DNA of 58,959 nt from contig JAFQHL010000034.1 of NCBI GenBank assembly GCA_017397955.1, positions 1-58,959 of the forward strand, read 5' to 3'. The stretch is from Clostridia bacterium (GTDB lineage Bacteria > Bacillota > Clostridia > Oscillospirales > CAG-382). A program made the translations under genes and the position numbers. Of the stretch, positions 8,318 through 17,159 are shown in pieces (position 1 is the first letter of the stretch; each line of letters begins with the position of its first letter). The notes below the pieces were generated by a model, which saw only the letters and a list, made by a program, of their open reading frames with translations, searched no databases and was not told the origin of the DNA.

Positions 8318-9556
8318 ATGGAACAACGCAGACGAATGGTTCAACAACCGCAAAAAAGAAAAAGCATTTCCGATGCCGCTAAAACAAGCACTGCTTCCCG
8401 CACCGTGCAAAGCGGCGGCAACCGTAGGTCGGGCGGCAAGGTTTTAAAGCTTGTTCGTTTGGTTGGTGAAACCGACCGCCCCTTTATAATAATCCTTACC
8501 ATACTTATTTGTATCGGCACCGTAATGGTTTTCAGCGCAAGCTACCCCAGCGCGGAAAGTATATATAAGGATAGCTTTTACTTTTCCCGCAGACAGATAT
8601 TCTTTATATTTTTGGGCGTGGCATCTATGCTTGCGGCAATAGCTTTCGGTGACTATCGCCGCTTAAAACGTGTTTCCCTTGCCTTGTTTATTTTCGCTTT
8701 GGCAATCAACGTGGCAACAGCTGTTCCCGGCATAGGGCTGGAGCGTAACGGTGCCCGCCGTTGGCTTAATATAGGTATAGACTTTCAGCCTTCAGAGGTG
8801 CTTAAATTTGCGCTTATACTGATGTGTGCAAGACATATAAGCGATAACCCCGATAAAATGCGTAGCTTTCGTCACGGCACCTTGCCCTTTGTAATCCTCT
8901 TGGGTATGTCGGCGGTTACCACAATTTTGCAGTCCCATCTTTCATGTACCATTATTTTCTGTATCATAGTTTTTGCTATGATGTGGATGGGCGGCACCAG
9001 CAAGGCTTTGCTTTTAGGCTCTGCCGCGGTAGGCGCAGGCGGCTTGTACGTGGTTTTACAGAACATGGCGCACTCTATACGCCGCGTTCAAATCTGGCGC
9101 GACCCCTTTTCTGACCTCAGTGGTGCGGGTTGGCAGCCTGTTCAGTCGCTGTACGCCATATCCGCAGGCGGCTTTTGGGGCTTGGGGCTTGGGCAAAGCA
9201 ACCAAAAACACGGCTTCTTGCCGGAGCCGCATAACGACTATATATTTTCCATTTTGTGTGAGGAGCTTGGCTATTTCGGCGCGCTGGTGGTTATGATACT
9301 TTTTGCACTTCTGATATGGCGCGGCTATGTAATAGCAAAAAACGCACCCAATATGTACGCTTCACTGCTGGTAATGGGTATTATGACCTCTTTGGCAGCA
9401 CACGTGTTACTTAACATCGCCGTTGTAACCAACACCATTCCCAGTACCGGCATAGGTCTTCCCTTCTTCAGCTACGGCGGCACATCGCTTATGATTTGGA
9501 TGGCAGAGATGGGCGTTGTGCTTTCGGTTTCCAAATATTCCTACGAAAAGGAGTAA
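8318..9556 (+). CDS. ftsW: Septal peptidoglycan glycosyltransferase FtsW
   Basis: SEDS-family polymerase that works with the class B PBP at the septum. 412 residues from the ATG at 8318; about 50 basic residues precede the first of roughly ten membrane spans. SEDS signatures include GARRWLNIG, FQPSEVLKFALI, GWQPVQSLYAI, QKHGFLPEPHNDYIF and PFFSYGGTSLM. A GTG at 8303 would add five residues but sits directly on the Shine-Dalgarno AAAGGAG (8297-8303), so the ATG is preferred even though its spacing of 14 nt is long. No murD lies between mraY and ftsW. The TAA stop is followed 8 nt later by murG. Confidence 0.95.
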   Translation: MEQRRRMVQQPQKRKSISDAAKTSTASRTVQSGGNRRSGGKVLKLVRLVGETDRPFIIILTILICIGTVMVFSASYPSAESIYKDSFYFSRRQIFFIFLGVASMLAAIAFGDYRRLKRVSLALFIFALAINVATAVPGIGLERNGARRWLNIGIDFQPSEVLKFALILMCARHISDNPDKMRSFRHGTLPFVILLGMSAVTTILQSHLSCTIIFCIIVFAMMWMGGTSKALLLGSAAVGAGGLYVVLQNMAHSIRRVQIWRDPFSDLSGAGWQPVQSLYAISAGGFWGLGLGQSNQKHGFLPEPHNDYIFSILCEELGYFGALVVMILFALLIWRGYVIAKNAPNMYASLLVMGIMTSLAAHVLLNIAVVTNTIPSTGIGLPFFSYGGTSLMIWMAEMGVVLSVSKYSYEKE

Positions 9557-9563
9557 AGCATAT

Positions 9564-10676
9564 ATGAAAGTATTGTTCTCCTGCGGGGGTACAGGCGGTC
9601 ACATCAATCCCGCCATCGCCATAGCCAACACTTTAAAAGAGCGTTATCCCGATTTCGAGTGCCTGTTTGTGGGTGCCGAGGGTGGTATGGAGGCAGGACT
9701 TGTTCCCAAGGCGGGCTACAATATAGAATTTGTAAAGGTAAGGGGCTTTAAACGCAAGCTTTCCCTCGCCAATGTGGATGCGGCAATAAAGGCAGTAACT
9801 TCGGTTTTTGCGGCAAAAAAGATAATCAAACGGTTTAAACCGCAGGTTGTAGTGGGCACGGGCGGCTATGCCAGCTGGGCGGCAGTAAAGGCCGCGGCTT
9901 CTCTTGGTGTTCCCACCTTAATACATGAGCAAAATGCATATCCGGGTGTTACCACACGCAAGCTCTCGGCGTACGCAAACAGGGTTTGCATAAGCTTTGA
10001 GGAAAGCTGTAAATTTTTTGACGATAGTGTAAAGGAAAAGCTTGTATTAACGGGCAACCCTCTAAAGCCGGAGGTTTTAAAGGCAGACCGCAGTATCGCT
10101 CGCAAGGAATTAGGACTTACCGACGAGGTGTATATCTTGTCCTTTGGCGGCTCTTTGGGTGCGGAAAAGGTAAACGAATATGTTTTTGATATGCTGGAAA
10201 GCTATGTAAAAAACAACACATCGGTACGCGCCATACACGCAACAGGCAAAAGAGGCAACGCAAAGTATGGCGAAATTGCCGCGCAAAAGGGTATAAATAA
10301 GGCAAAGAACATAGAAGTGCGGGAGTATATTTATGATATGCACCGTCAGCTTGCGGCATCGGATTTGGTAATCTGCAGGGCAGGCGCAATAACCATAGCG
10401 GAAAACTGCTGTATGGGAAAACCTTCTATTCTTATCCCTTCCCCCAACGTAACAGATAACCACCAATACAAAAATGCAAAGGTGCTTTCAGATGCAGGCG
10501 CGGCACTTTTGCTGGAGGAATCTAAAACCGACGGAGCGATACTTACCGCAGCAGTTAAGGATTTGGTTGAATCTCCCGAAAAAAGGCAGGCGATGTCTGC
10601 AGCCGCTTACGCGTTGGCAAAGGGCGGTGCGGCGGATGAGATTTGCACGCTTATAGAACGGATGGTAAAACAATAA
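9564..10676 (+). CDS. murG: UDP-GlcNAc transferase MurG
   Basis: GT-B glycosyltransferase at the inner membrane face that converts lipid I to lipid II; 370 residues. Motifs: GGTGGHINPA near residue 8, GTGGYAS, HEQNAYPGVTTRKLS, LSFGGSLGA and RAGAITIAE. The ATG at 9564 has AAAAGGAG 10 nt upstream. An earlier in-frame ATG within ftsW (9516) adds 16 residues unlike the family and was not used. Confidence 0.97.
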   Translation: MKVLFSCGGTGGHINPAIAIANTLKERYPDFECLFVGAEGGMEAGLVPKAGYNIEFVKVRGFKRKLSLANVDAAIKAVTSVFAAKKIIKRFKPQVVVGTGGYASWAAVKAAASLGVPTLIHEQNAYPGVTTRKLSAYANRVCISFEESCKFFDDSVKEKLVLTGNPLKPEVLKADRSIARKELGLTDEVYILSFGGSLGAEKVNEYVFDMLESYVKNNTSVRAIHATGKRGNAKYGEIAAQKGINKAKNIEVREYIYDMHRQLAASDLVICRAGAITIAENCCMGKPSILIPSPNVTDNHQYKNAKVLSDAGAALLLEESKTDGAILTAAVKDLVESPEKRQAMSAAAYALAKGGAADEICTLIERMVKQ

Positions 10677-10697
10677 ACTACAAGGAGAAAAGGCATA

Positions 10698-11513
10698 ATG
10701 CAGTCGGAAAACCAAGGCCGTTATAAACGCAGGGCTTTAGATTTAGACGAAATTAAACAACGCCAGCAAAGCAAGCGCGTGCGCCGCAGGGTGTTCTATG
10801 TAGCACTTTTTTCGGCGCTTGTTCTTGTGTCTACCGCTGTGTGCTTTTTTGTGCTTTTTAAAATAAAAACCGTAACGGTAGAAGGTGTTACCCGCTACAG
10901 CGAGGATGAGATATTGGCGGCGTTTGACGTGGCAGACGGAAGCAACCTGTATTCCTTTGATGCGGACAATATGGAAAAAAAGCTTGTCAGTGCACTGCCC
11001 TATATAAACAGCGTTATAATAGAGCGTGATTTGCCCTCTACCGTAGTAATCCACGTAGAGGAAAAAGACCCCTGTATGTATGTGGAACTTAACGAGGAAA
11101 AATATCTGCTTACCGATGATATGCATATTTTGGAATATACCGCATCTGCGGACAAGCTGTACGGCCTGCTAAGAATAAGTATGGAGCCTAAAACGGTAAG
11201 ACGCTGTATAGTAGGCGAAAAGCTTGCATTTATGGATATCCGCACAGGTGACATAATAGCACAGGCATACAGTGAGATAATCAAAGCAGGGTTGCTCAGC
11301 CGCGTTGAGTATATAGATGCGAACAACCGCTTTGGCATATACATCGGACTTGACGATTGCTATGAGGTGTATATGGGGGATATATACGAGTTTGATACAA
11401 AGCTTTCTTTTGCTAAAGGCATAGCAGATAAATTGCACAGCCTTGGCGGAGCAAAAGAGAAGGGTAAAATAGATGTGTCAGAGATAAATAAGGGTATTTT
11501 TACCCCCGAATAA
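10698..11513 (+). CDS. ftsQ: FtsQ/DivIB cell-division protein with POTRA domain
   Basis: Bitopic divisome protein, 271 residues. A very basic cytoplasmic head (about 1-35) is followed by one transmembrane segment at about 36-58. The extracytoplasmic POTRA domain starts at IKTVTVEGVTRYSEDEILAAF, and an FtsQ-type beta domain with IERDLPSTVVIHVEEKDP follows. DivIB/FtsQ bridges FtsL/FtsB-type proteins and the septal synthase. It lies directly after murG with AAGGAG upstream. murC and murB, often found here, are missing. Confidence 0.92.
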   Translation: MQSENQGRYKRRALDLDEIKQRQQSKRVRRRVFYVALFSALVLVSTAVCFFVLFKIKTVTVEGVTRYSEDEILAAFDVADGSNLYSFDADNMEKKLVSALPYINSVIIERDLPSTVVIHVEEKDPCMYVELNEEKYLLTDDMHILEYTASADKLYGLLRISMEPKTVRRCIVGEKLAFMDIRTGDIIAQAYSEIIKAGLLSRVEYIDANNRFGIYIGLDDCYEVYMGDIYEFDTKLSFAKGIADKLHSLGGAKEKGKIDVSEINKGIFTPE

Positions 11514-11567
11514 AGCAAAATGCTTCAAAAAAAAATAAAAAAAGCAAATAAAAAAGCAAAAAAACTA

Positions 11568-11596
11568 TTGAAATTCTTAAAAAATCGTGTTATATT
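11568..11596 (+). promoter_or_regulatory. Dedicated ftsZ promoter
   Basis: TTGAAA (11568-11573) and TATATT (11591-11596) are 17 nt apart in the 134-nt A-rich gap before ftsZ. This would let ftsZ be transcribed apart from the upstream cluster. Confidence 0.6.
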
Positions 11597-11647
11597 GTAA
11601 TGGAATAAGATTATATTTCTATAAATTTGGCATTTGGAGGAACAAAA

Positions 11648-12733
11648 ATGAGTAAGGATTTAAACGCTCCCGTTGTAAAAATAAAGGTTATAGGCGTTGG
11701 CGGCGGCGGCGGTAATGCCGTTAATCGCATGATCAGCGTTGGTTGTAAGGATATAGAGTTTATAAATCTTAATACCGATATCGCAGCACTTGAAAGATCT
11801 CAAACCCCCAACACCATCACTATAGGTGAAAGACTTACTAAGGGTAGGGGCGCAGGCGCAAACCCCGACCTTGGCGAAAAAGCAGCAGAAGAAACCATTG
11901 AAAAGATTACCGATGCTATTAAGGATGCCGATATGGTATTCGTAACCGCAGGTATGGGCGGCGGCACAGGTACAGGTGCGGCACCCGTTGTTGCCAAGGC
12001 AGCAAAACAGCTTGGCGTACTTACCGTTGCCGTTGTTACCAAGCCCTTCGCTTTTGAAGGTGCAAAGCGTATGGCGCAGGCAGAAGCAGGTATTGAAAAG
12101 CTTAAGGAACACGTTGATTCTCTTATAGTTATCCCTAACGAGCGTCTTAAGCTCCTTACCGATAAGAAGATTACCTTCCTCAACGCTTTCCAGGAAGCAG
12201 ACGAAGTTCTTCGCAAGGGTGTACAGAGCATATCTGACCTTATCACTATGGATGGTCTTATAAACCTTGACTTTGCAGACGTCAGCACTGTTATGAGCAA
12301 TGCAGGTCTTGCACATATGGGCGTTGGTCACGCTAAGGGTAAGGACAAGGCAGAGCAGGCTGCAAAGATGGCTATGAGCAGTCCGTTGCTTGAAACTAAT
12401 ATCAGCGGCGCTAAGGGCATCGTTGTTAATATCACTGCTTCTCTTGATATTGCTCTTGACGAGGTTAATGACGCTGTTGCGATGATTACCGGCGAGGCGC
12501 ATCCTGATGCAAACATCATCTTCGGTGCTGCTTTTGATACCAATCTTGAGGACGAAATGGTTGTTACTCTTGTTGCTACCGGCTTTGACAGCGAAAAGAG
12601 AGGCGACTATCGCAGTAAACCTATGCCCGTTAGCGAACAGGCAGACAACAGCGCGGATGACGAAAGCGACGATATTGATAATATCATCTCTATGCTTAAC
12701 AGCAGTCGCAAGACCAATACCGACAGATATTAA
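11648..12733 (+). CDS. ftsZ: Cell division GTPase FtsZ
   Basis: Tubulin-like GTPase that forms the Z ring; 361 residues. The nucleotide-binding loops [14 protein letters not shown] and [13 protein letters not shown] (from residue 102) and the T7 loop [15 protein letters not shown] are intact. The C-terminal linker is short (about 40 residues), ending in [15 protein letters not shown], which resembles the conserved tail that binds FtsA/SepF but lacks the common proline-containing form. GGAGG at 11636-11640 fixes the ATG at 11648; an in-frame TTG seven codons earlier overlaps the Shine-Dalgarno. ftsA is not next to it. Confidence 0.98.
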   Translation: MSKDLNAPVVKIKVIGVGGGGGNAVNRMISVGCKDIEFINLNTDIAALERSQTPNTITIGERLTKGRGAGANPDLGEKAAEETIEKITDAIKDADMVFVTAGMGGGTGTGAAPVVAKAAKQLGVLTVAVVTKPFAFEGAKRMAQAEAGIEKLKEHVDSLIVIPNERLKLLTDKKITFLNAFQEADEVLRKGVQSISDLITMDGLINLDFADVSTVMSNAGLAHMGVGHAKGKDKAEQAAKMAMSSPLLETNISGAKGIVVNITASLDIALDEVNDAVAMITGEAHPDANIIFGAAFDTNLEDEMVVTLVATGFDSEKRGDYRSKPMPVSEQADNSADDESDDIDNIISMLNSSRKTNTDRY

Positions 12734-12740
12734 AATAAAC

Positions 12741-12771
12741 AAAGGGTGTTGTTTTGCGACAACACCCTTTT
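12741..12771 (+). terminator. Intrinsic terminator after ftsZ
   Basis: A perfect 11-bp stem (AAAGGGTGTTG with CAACACCCTTT) closes an 8-nt loop, followed by TTGCGTTTTGTTTT. It ends the dcw transcript. Confidence 0.85.
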
Positions 12772-12796
12772 GCGTTTTGTTTTGGAGGATTAGATT

Positions 12797-13210
12797 ATGG
12801 CAAAAAAGAACAGCAGTGTAGAAATAATTTGGCAGGACAGAAAACGCTTTTTGGGTATGCCCCTAAGCTTCACAAAATATAAGCTTGGTACAGACCGTAT
12901 TTTTGTGGAAACAGGCTTGTTTTCCACTAAGTATGAGGAGATTGTGCTTTACCGTGTGCTTGACATAAGCCTTAAGCGCGGGCTTTTCCAAAAGCTTTTC
13001 GGCGTTGGCACGGTTACCATAAAAAGCTCTGATTCCAGTTGTCCGGTTTTGGAGCTTAAGAATATCAAAGCAAGCTTTGAAACTAAGGAAAGCTTGCACA
13101 AGCAAGTGGAATTGGTTAAGAAGGACCGCCGTACCCGCGTAAGCGAAATTATCGGTGACGATGATAGCGACGGCGACGGGATTCCCGACCTTATTGACGA
13201 CAACGAGTAA
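12797..13210 (+). CDS. PH-domain protein with an acidic calcium-loop-like tail
   Basis: 137 residues, no signal peptide and no clear transmembrane span. The body (about 10-110) resembles the bacterial PH domain (PF03703 type) in its FTKYKLGTDRIFVETGLFSTK and EIVLYRVLDISLKRGLFQKLFGVGTVTI pattern. Here it is a single domain without the membrane helices usual in YdbS/YdbT. The last 17 residues, starting DDDSDGDGIPDL, look like a thrombospondin type-3 calcium-binding loop. That is odd for a protein with no export signal. It has GGAGG upstream and is flanked by terminators on both sides, so it is probably transcribed alone. Function unknown. Confidence 0.75.
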   Translation: MAKKNSSVEIIWQDRKRFLGMPLSFTKYKLGTDRIFVETGLFSTKYEEIVLYRVLDISLKRGLFQKLFGVGTVTIKSSDSSCPVLELKNIKASFETKESLHKQVELVKKDRRTRVSEIIGDDDSDGDGIPDLIDDNE

Positions 13211-13231
13211 ATTAGAAATACATAACGCAAA

Positions 13232-13256
13232 GGGGCCGTCTTAATGAGACAGCCCC
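13232..13256 (+). terminator. Intrinsic terminator after the PH-domain gene
   Basis: GGGGC-GTCT pairs with AGAC-GCCCC with one internal mismatch and a 5-nt loop region. TGCTTTATTTTTT follows. The rest of the 281-nt gap to 13492 holds only the promoter at 13368. Confidence 0.7.
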
Positions 13257-13367
13257 TGCTTTATTTTTTGGGCTGTTTTTGCGGGCGTTGGGGTAGGGCT
13301 TTTATCGCGGCATCCAGCTTTTGAATCCATTTGTATTATTTTGTCTTTTTAAATTGCACTTTAAAGA

Positions 13368-13396
13368 TTGACAAACGGCTTTATTTGTGCGATAAT
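13368..13396 (+). promoter_or_regulatory. Promoter of the LRR lipoprotein pair
   Basis: TTGACA (13368-13373) and GATAAT (13391-13396) are separated by 17 nt. The predicted 5' leader of about 90 nt shows no recognisable riboswitch. Confidence 0.75.
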
Positions 13397-13491
13397 ACAG
13401 ATTGAGATAGGATTTTCAAATGGGGTAGCAGGTCAATGCTCAGGTTATAATACCTTACATAATCCCAAGCTTATGAAAGGAACGAAAGCGG

Positions 13492-15318
13492 ATGTTTTTT
13501 AACAAAGCATTTTCCATAAAAATAAAGCGCGCCTTATCTGTAATGCTGTTGCTTGCAACCGCACTTAATCTTTGTGGCTGCATAGATTTTGATGCTTATT
13601 TTGAATCATTGTTGGAAGGCGAAGGGCAAGGCTCCTCTATAGGCAACCGCCCCGAGAAGGAAGAAAGCGAAGACAAGCAGGAACAGTCTGTAGAGCTGCC
13701 TGAAACAGCGGCAGAGCTGTTTACGGTGACAAACTACAGCGGTGCTTCCGGCATGGCAGGGCTTGCCGTTGTTAGCTATAACGGGAACGAAAGTTTTGTA
13801 AAAATCCCTTCCCATATTCAAGGTACACCTGTTGTTGCTGTGTACAAGAATGCATTTAGCGACAGGGCGGAGTCGGATGGAGTCTCTGCATTTGCGGTAA
13901 CAGAGGTAATTGTGCCTTCTACCGTAGAGTTTATTGAATACGGCGCTTTTTACAATTGCAAAAAGCTTAAAAGTATTGAACTGCCTTTTATCGGAGGTAC
14001 AGACGGCGGCAATAACTTTGGCCATATTTTTGGCGACGGCGGAGAGCCTAAAAGTTTGGAAAACGTGCGCGCCGGCGGTATGACAATTGCTGACAACGCC
14101 TTTATCTCTTGCGTAAATTTGGTAAGCATAGAACTTACCGCCGCAGAAAACATAGGCAACAACGCCTTTAAAAACTGCATTGCGCTAAAAACGCTTATAC
14201 TCCCAAGCACCGTTTCCGCTATGGGTGCAGATGTTTTTGCGGGCTGCAAATCATTGGAAACATTGGCTGTTCCTTACTTAAACAGCGATGCGGGCTTGTT
14301 TGCGGGCAGTATTTTCGGAGGCACAGGCTATGGCGACAATATGGCTGTTATGCCCGAAAGCTTGCGTAATCTTACCGTCTATTGGAATGGTGATATTCCC
14401 AACAATGCATTTTACGAATGTGATAAGCTGGTAAACCTTAGCTTTAAGGGCAATGTAGGCGCCGTGGGCGAATATGCATTTTACAGATGCAGAAGACTTA
14501 AGACATTAAGCTTTGAAGGCGACGAAGGCTTTGAAGGTGTAAGCAGTATAGGCAAAAACGCTTTTGCTTACTGTAGCTCCTTGGGTGCCGTTGCTTTGTC
14601 GGAAAATATCCGACGCATCCCTGACTTTTGCTTTTATTCCTGTGCTTCTCTTCGCAGTATCAAATTCGGTGAAAAGGAAAACACTATGCCTGACGGCGTA
14701 AGCAGTATCGGCACCGGTGCCTTTGCTTACTGCGAAAATCTTGTAAGTCTTAAGCTTTCCCCGACAATAACGGTATTGCCTGACAGCGTGTTTGAGGGTT
14801 GTGCCTATCTTTCGTCTCTTGTTGTGTTCGGTGCGGTGCAGTCCATAGGCAACAAAGCCTTTAGCGGTTGTACCAACCTTAATACTGTAGAGTTTGAGGA
14901 GGGGGCGACTATTCAGTCAATAGGTGATTCAGCCTTTGCTTACTGCTCATCTCTTAAAGAAATAAGCCTGCCCGACAGTATAACTACTCTCGGCAGCTAT
15001 GTTTTCTCTCATTGTTGGTCCCTTAAAACGGCAAAGCTTACAAATGGTATAAGCCTTATCCCCGACGGATGCTTTTTCGGTTGTACTCGCCTTACAAAAG
15101 CGGAGTTTGACCGCAACACCGTTACAGTAATAGGGGAAAGAGCTTTTTCCGGCTGTGAGTATATAAAGGAAATTAACCTTTCCGATGCAATTGAAGAAAT
15201 AGGGAAATATGCCTTTGACGAATGTAAAAACCTTGTGTTTACGGTAAATACAGGAAGCTACGCATATACTTGGCTTTTAAATAACGGCGTGGGCAGTAAT
15301 AACTTAAAGTTGAACTAA
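13492..15318 (+). CDS. BspA-like leucine-rich-repeat lipoprotein
   Basis: Predicted surface lipoprotein, 608 residues. Signal peptide with LCGC lipobox (Cys30 lipidated if processed), then an acidic linker to about residue 75. The rest is a run of BspA/LRR_5 repeats of about 23 residues. Typical units read AFxxCxxLxxxxLPxxxxxIGxxAF, for example around AFAYCSSLKEISLPDSITTL. Such proteins bind host or microbial surface ligands in oral and gut bacteria, but no ligand can be named here. The start has GAAAGGAACG upstream. It is immediately followed by a second LRR lipoprotein. Confidence 0.9.
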   Translation: MFFNKAFSIKIKRALSVMLLLATALNLCGCIDFDAYFESLLEGEGQGSSIGNRPEKEESEDKQEQSVELPETAAELFTVTNYSGASGMAGLAVVSYNGNESFVKIPSHIQGTPVVAVYKNAFSDRAESDGVSAFAVTEVIVPSTVEFIEYGAFYNCKKLKSIELPFIGGTDGGNNFGHIFGDGGEPKSLENVRAGGMTIADNAFISCVNLVSIELTAAENIGNNAFKNCIALKTLILPSTVSAMGADVFAGCKSLETLAVPYLNSDAGLFAGSIFGGTGYGDNMAVMPESLRNLTVYWNGDIPNNAFYECDKLVNLSFKGNVGAVGEYAFYRCRRLKTLSFEGDEGFEGVSSIGKNAFAYCSSLGAVALSENIRRIPDFCFYSCASLRSIKFGEKENTMPDGVSSIGTGAFAYCENLVSLKLSPTITVLPDSVFEGCAYLSSLVVFGAVQSIGNKAFSGCTNLNTVEFEEGATIQSIGDSAFAYCSSLKEISLPDSITTLGSYVFSHCWSLKTAKLTNGISLIPDGCFFGCTRLTKAEFDRNTVTVIGERAFSGCEYIKEINLSDAIEEIGKYAFDECKNLVFTVNTGSYAYTWLLNNGVGSNNLKLN

Positions 15319-16362
15319 GTGATGAAATTGATTGTAAAAAAACTGTTTTTATTTGTATTGTGCGGGGTTTTTGTATACTCCGCCGCGGCGTGTGGTGCCG
15401 TAAAGCCCAACAAGCAAAGTTCCTCCTCTGCCGAAGAAAGCTTTGCACCTAATGAAGTCAGTGACGAGGAGAGCTTTTACCAAAGCAAGCCGATTGAAAG
15501 CGAAAGCAGTGCCGAAAGCGAAGAGCAAAGCGGTGTGGAAAAAGACGATGACACCTTTCGTTGCGGCGATTTCGGATATATATTGGCTGAGGGCGTTGCA
15601 CAGCTTTGTGCTTATTACGGCGAGGAAACAGAGCTTGATGTTCCGCAGGAGCTGGACGGCTATACCGTAACAGCCGTAAATCAATCCGCTTTTGGAAAAA
15701 ACGATACATTGACACAAATAAATGTGGGCAACAGCGTTGTAAACATTGCCGAATATGCATTCAGCGGCTGCAGTGCCCTTAAAAAGGTCAACATAGGCAA
15801 CGGCGTTGCGGTTGTGCATGCAAACAGCTTTGATAATTGCCCATCGCTTGAGGAAATAGAAGTTACTGCCGCAAACAGCAGCTATACCTCTGTGGAGGGT
15901 GTGCTGTATACCGACGATAAAAGTCGTCTTGTAAGATGCCCGCAAGGGTTTAAGGCGGAGGAGTTTTCTGTACCTGCGGATACAAGCCTTGTAGGAAACG
16001 GCGCGTTTAGGAAATGCGGCGGTATACAGGCCGTGGTTTTACCTGCAGAATGTGCACTTTCCGCAAACGCATTTTTCCATTGTGACAATATGCAGTCTTT
16101 CAGCTTTGAGGGCACTGTTACCGATATACCGGATTATTGCTTTTTCGGCTGTGTGCTGCTGGAGGAGATAGCGTTGCCCAACGGCGTAGAAGCACTGGGT
16201 GAATACGCCTTCTTTGGTTGTGTGGGGCTTAGAGAGATAAGCATACCCGCTACCGTAACGGCTATTGCACAAACTGCATTTGAGTGCTGTACGGGTATAG
16301 AAGAGGCAAGCGTGGCAGGTGACTGCGCCACACAATGGTACAAGGATTATCAACAACAATAA
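15319..16362 (+). CDS. Second BspA-like leucine-rich-repeat lipoprotein
   Basis: 347 residues. The frame opens with GTG at 15319 directly after the upstream stop, then ATG at 15322; either may be used, and translation is probably coupled. Signal peptide with lipobox SAAAC (Cys at about 25), a Ser/Glu-rich linker, then about eight LRR_5-type repeats such as YAFSGCSALKKVNIGNGV and YAFFGCVGLREISIPATV. A central segment, EVTAANSSYTSVEGVLYTDD, is the usual BspA variant repeat. It shares layout but little identity with its neighbour, so it is an old duplication or a two-component surface array. Confidence 0.88.
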   Translation: MMKLIVKKLFLFVLCGVFVYSAAACGAVKPNKQSSSSAEESFAPNEVSDEESFYQSKPIESESSAESEEQSGVEKDDDTFRCGDFGYILAEGVAQLCAYYGEETELDVPQELDGYTVTAVNQSAFGKNDTLTQINVGNSVVNIAEYAFSGCSALKKVNIGNGVAVVHANSFDNCPSLEEIEVTAANSSYTSVEGVLYTDDKSRLVRCPQGFKAEEFSVPADTSLVGNGAFRKCGGIQAVVLPAECALSANAFFHCDNMQSFSFEGTVTDIPDYCFFGCVLLEEIALPNGVEALGEYAFFGCVGLREISIPATVTAIAQTAFECCTGIEEASVAGDCATQWYKDYQQQ

Positions 16363-16375
16363 AGGGGTTGTTAAA

Positions 16376-17137
16376 ATGTTAAAAGTACAAATAATCTCTC
16401 ATACTCCCGACTGTGAAAAGCTTATTGCCTCCGCGGCAAAGCTGTGTTATTCCGAAACGGGTATCGACGGCATAATGGAAGGGCTTACCCCCGAAAAAAC
16501 GGAAAGCTTTATAAATATGCTTTCTTCTTTGGGACACGCCAGCCCCTTTGAGCATGCGGTGTTTACTTTTGGTATAGAGGGCGTTTCCAGAGCGGTGCTT
16601 GCCCAGATAACCCGTCACCGCATAGCATCATTCAGCGTACAAAGCCAACGCTATGTAAATAAAGAGCGTTTTACTTATATCGTTCCGCCTGCAATAGAAG
16701 CCGTGCCCGAGGCAAAGGAAGAATTTTTGCGGGCTATGGAGGAGGACAGAGCGCATTACATTAAACTTGCCGCCATTCTTAAGGAAAAGCATACGGCACG
16801 CCTTGTTTCCGAGGGGATGGAGGAAAAAACTGCAGAAAAAGCTGCGGAAAAGCTGGCGTTTGAGGATGCAAGAAGCGTGCTTCCCAATGCCTGCGATACA
16901 AAGATTGTAATGACAATGAACGTGCGCTCTTTGTATAACTTTTTCAATTTGCGCTGTTGCTCTCGCGCACAGTGGGAAATACGTCAGCTGGCAACGGAGA
17001 TGTTGCGTCAGGTAAAGGCGGTAGCCCCCGCGTTGTTTAAGAAAGCAGGCCCGCCCTGCGTTTCCGGCCCTTGCCCCGAAGGTAAGATGAGCTGTGGAAA
17101 AGCCACGGAAATGCGGGAAATATTTGGTAAAATGTAA
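16376..17137 (+). CDS. thyX: Flavin-dependent thymidylate synthase ThyX
   Basis: FAD-dependent enzyme that makes dTMP from dUMP using methylene-tetrahydrofolate and NADPH; 253 residues. The ThyX signature RHRX7S is present: RHR at 80-82, Ser90, then QR at 91-92. ThyX works without dihydrofolate reductase. AAAGGGG at 16361-16367 sets the ATG at 16376; an earlier in-frame start lies inside the LRR gene. The next gene is thymidylate kinase, so dUMP to dTDP is encoded as a pair. Confidence 0.96.
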   Translation: MLKVQIISHTPDCEKLIASAAKLCYSETGIDGIMEGLTPEKTESFINMLSSLGHASPFEHAVFTFGIEGVSRAVLAQITRHRIASFSVQSQRYVNKERFTYIVPPAIEAVPEAKEEFLRAMEEDRAHYIKLAAILKEKHTARLVSEGMEEKTAEKAAEKLAFEDARSVLPNACDTKIVMTMNVRSLYNFFNLRCCSRAQWEIRQLATEMLRQVKAVAPALFKKAGPPCVSGPCPEGKMSCGKATEMREIFGKM

Positions 17138-17159
17138 GCCCGAAAGGAAGGATAAAGCT

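Noticed and set aside
11660..12742. Minus-strand frame of 360 codons across ftsZ
   Set aside because: Complete shadow of ftsZ with no recognisable domain; ftsZ is certain.
13397..13491. Riboswitch in the leader of the LRR lipoprotein gene
   Set aside because: No recognisable aptamer motif, and only about 90 nt with no terminator-antiterminator pair.
17094..17159. Longer N-terminus for thymidylate kinase
   Set aside because: It overlaps thyX and prepends basic residues before the P-loop strand; the TTG at 17160 has AAAGGAAGG at good spacing.
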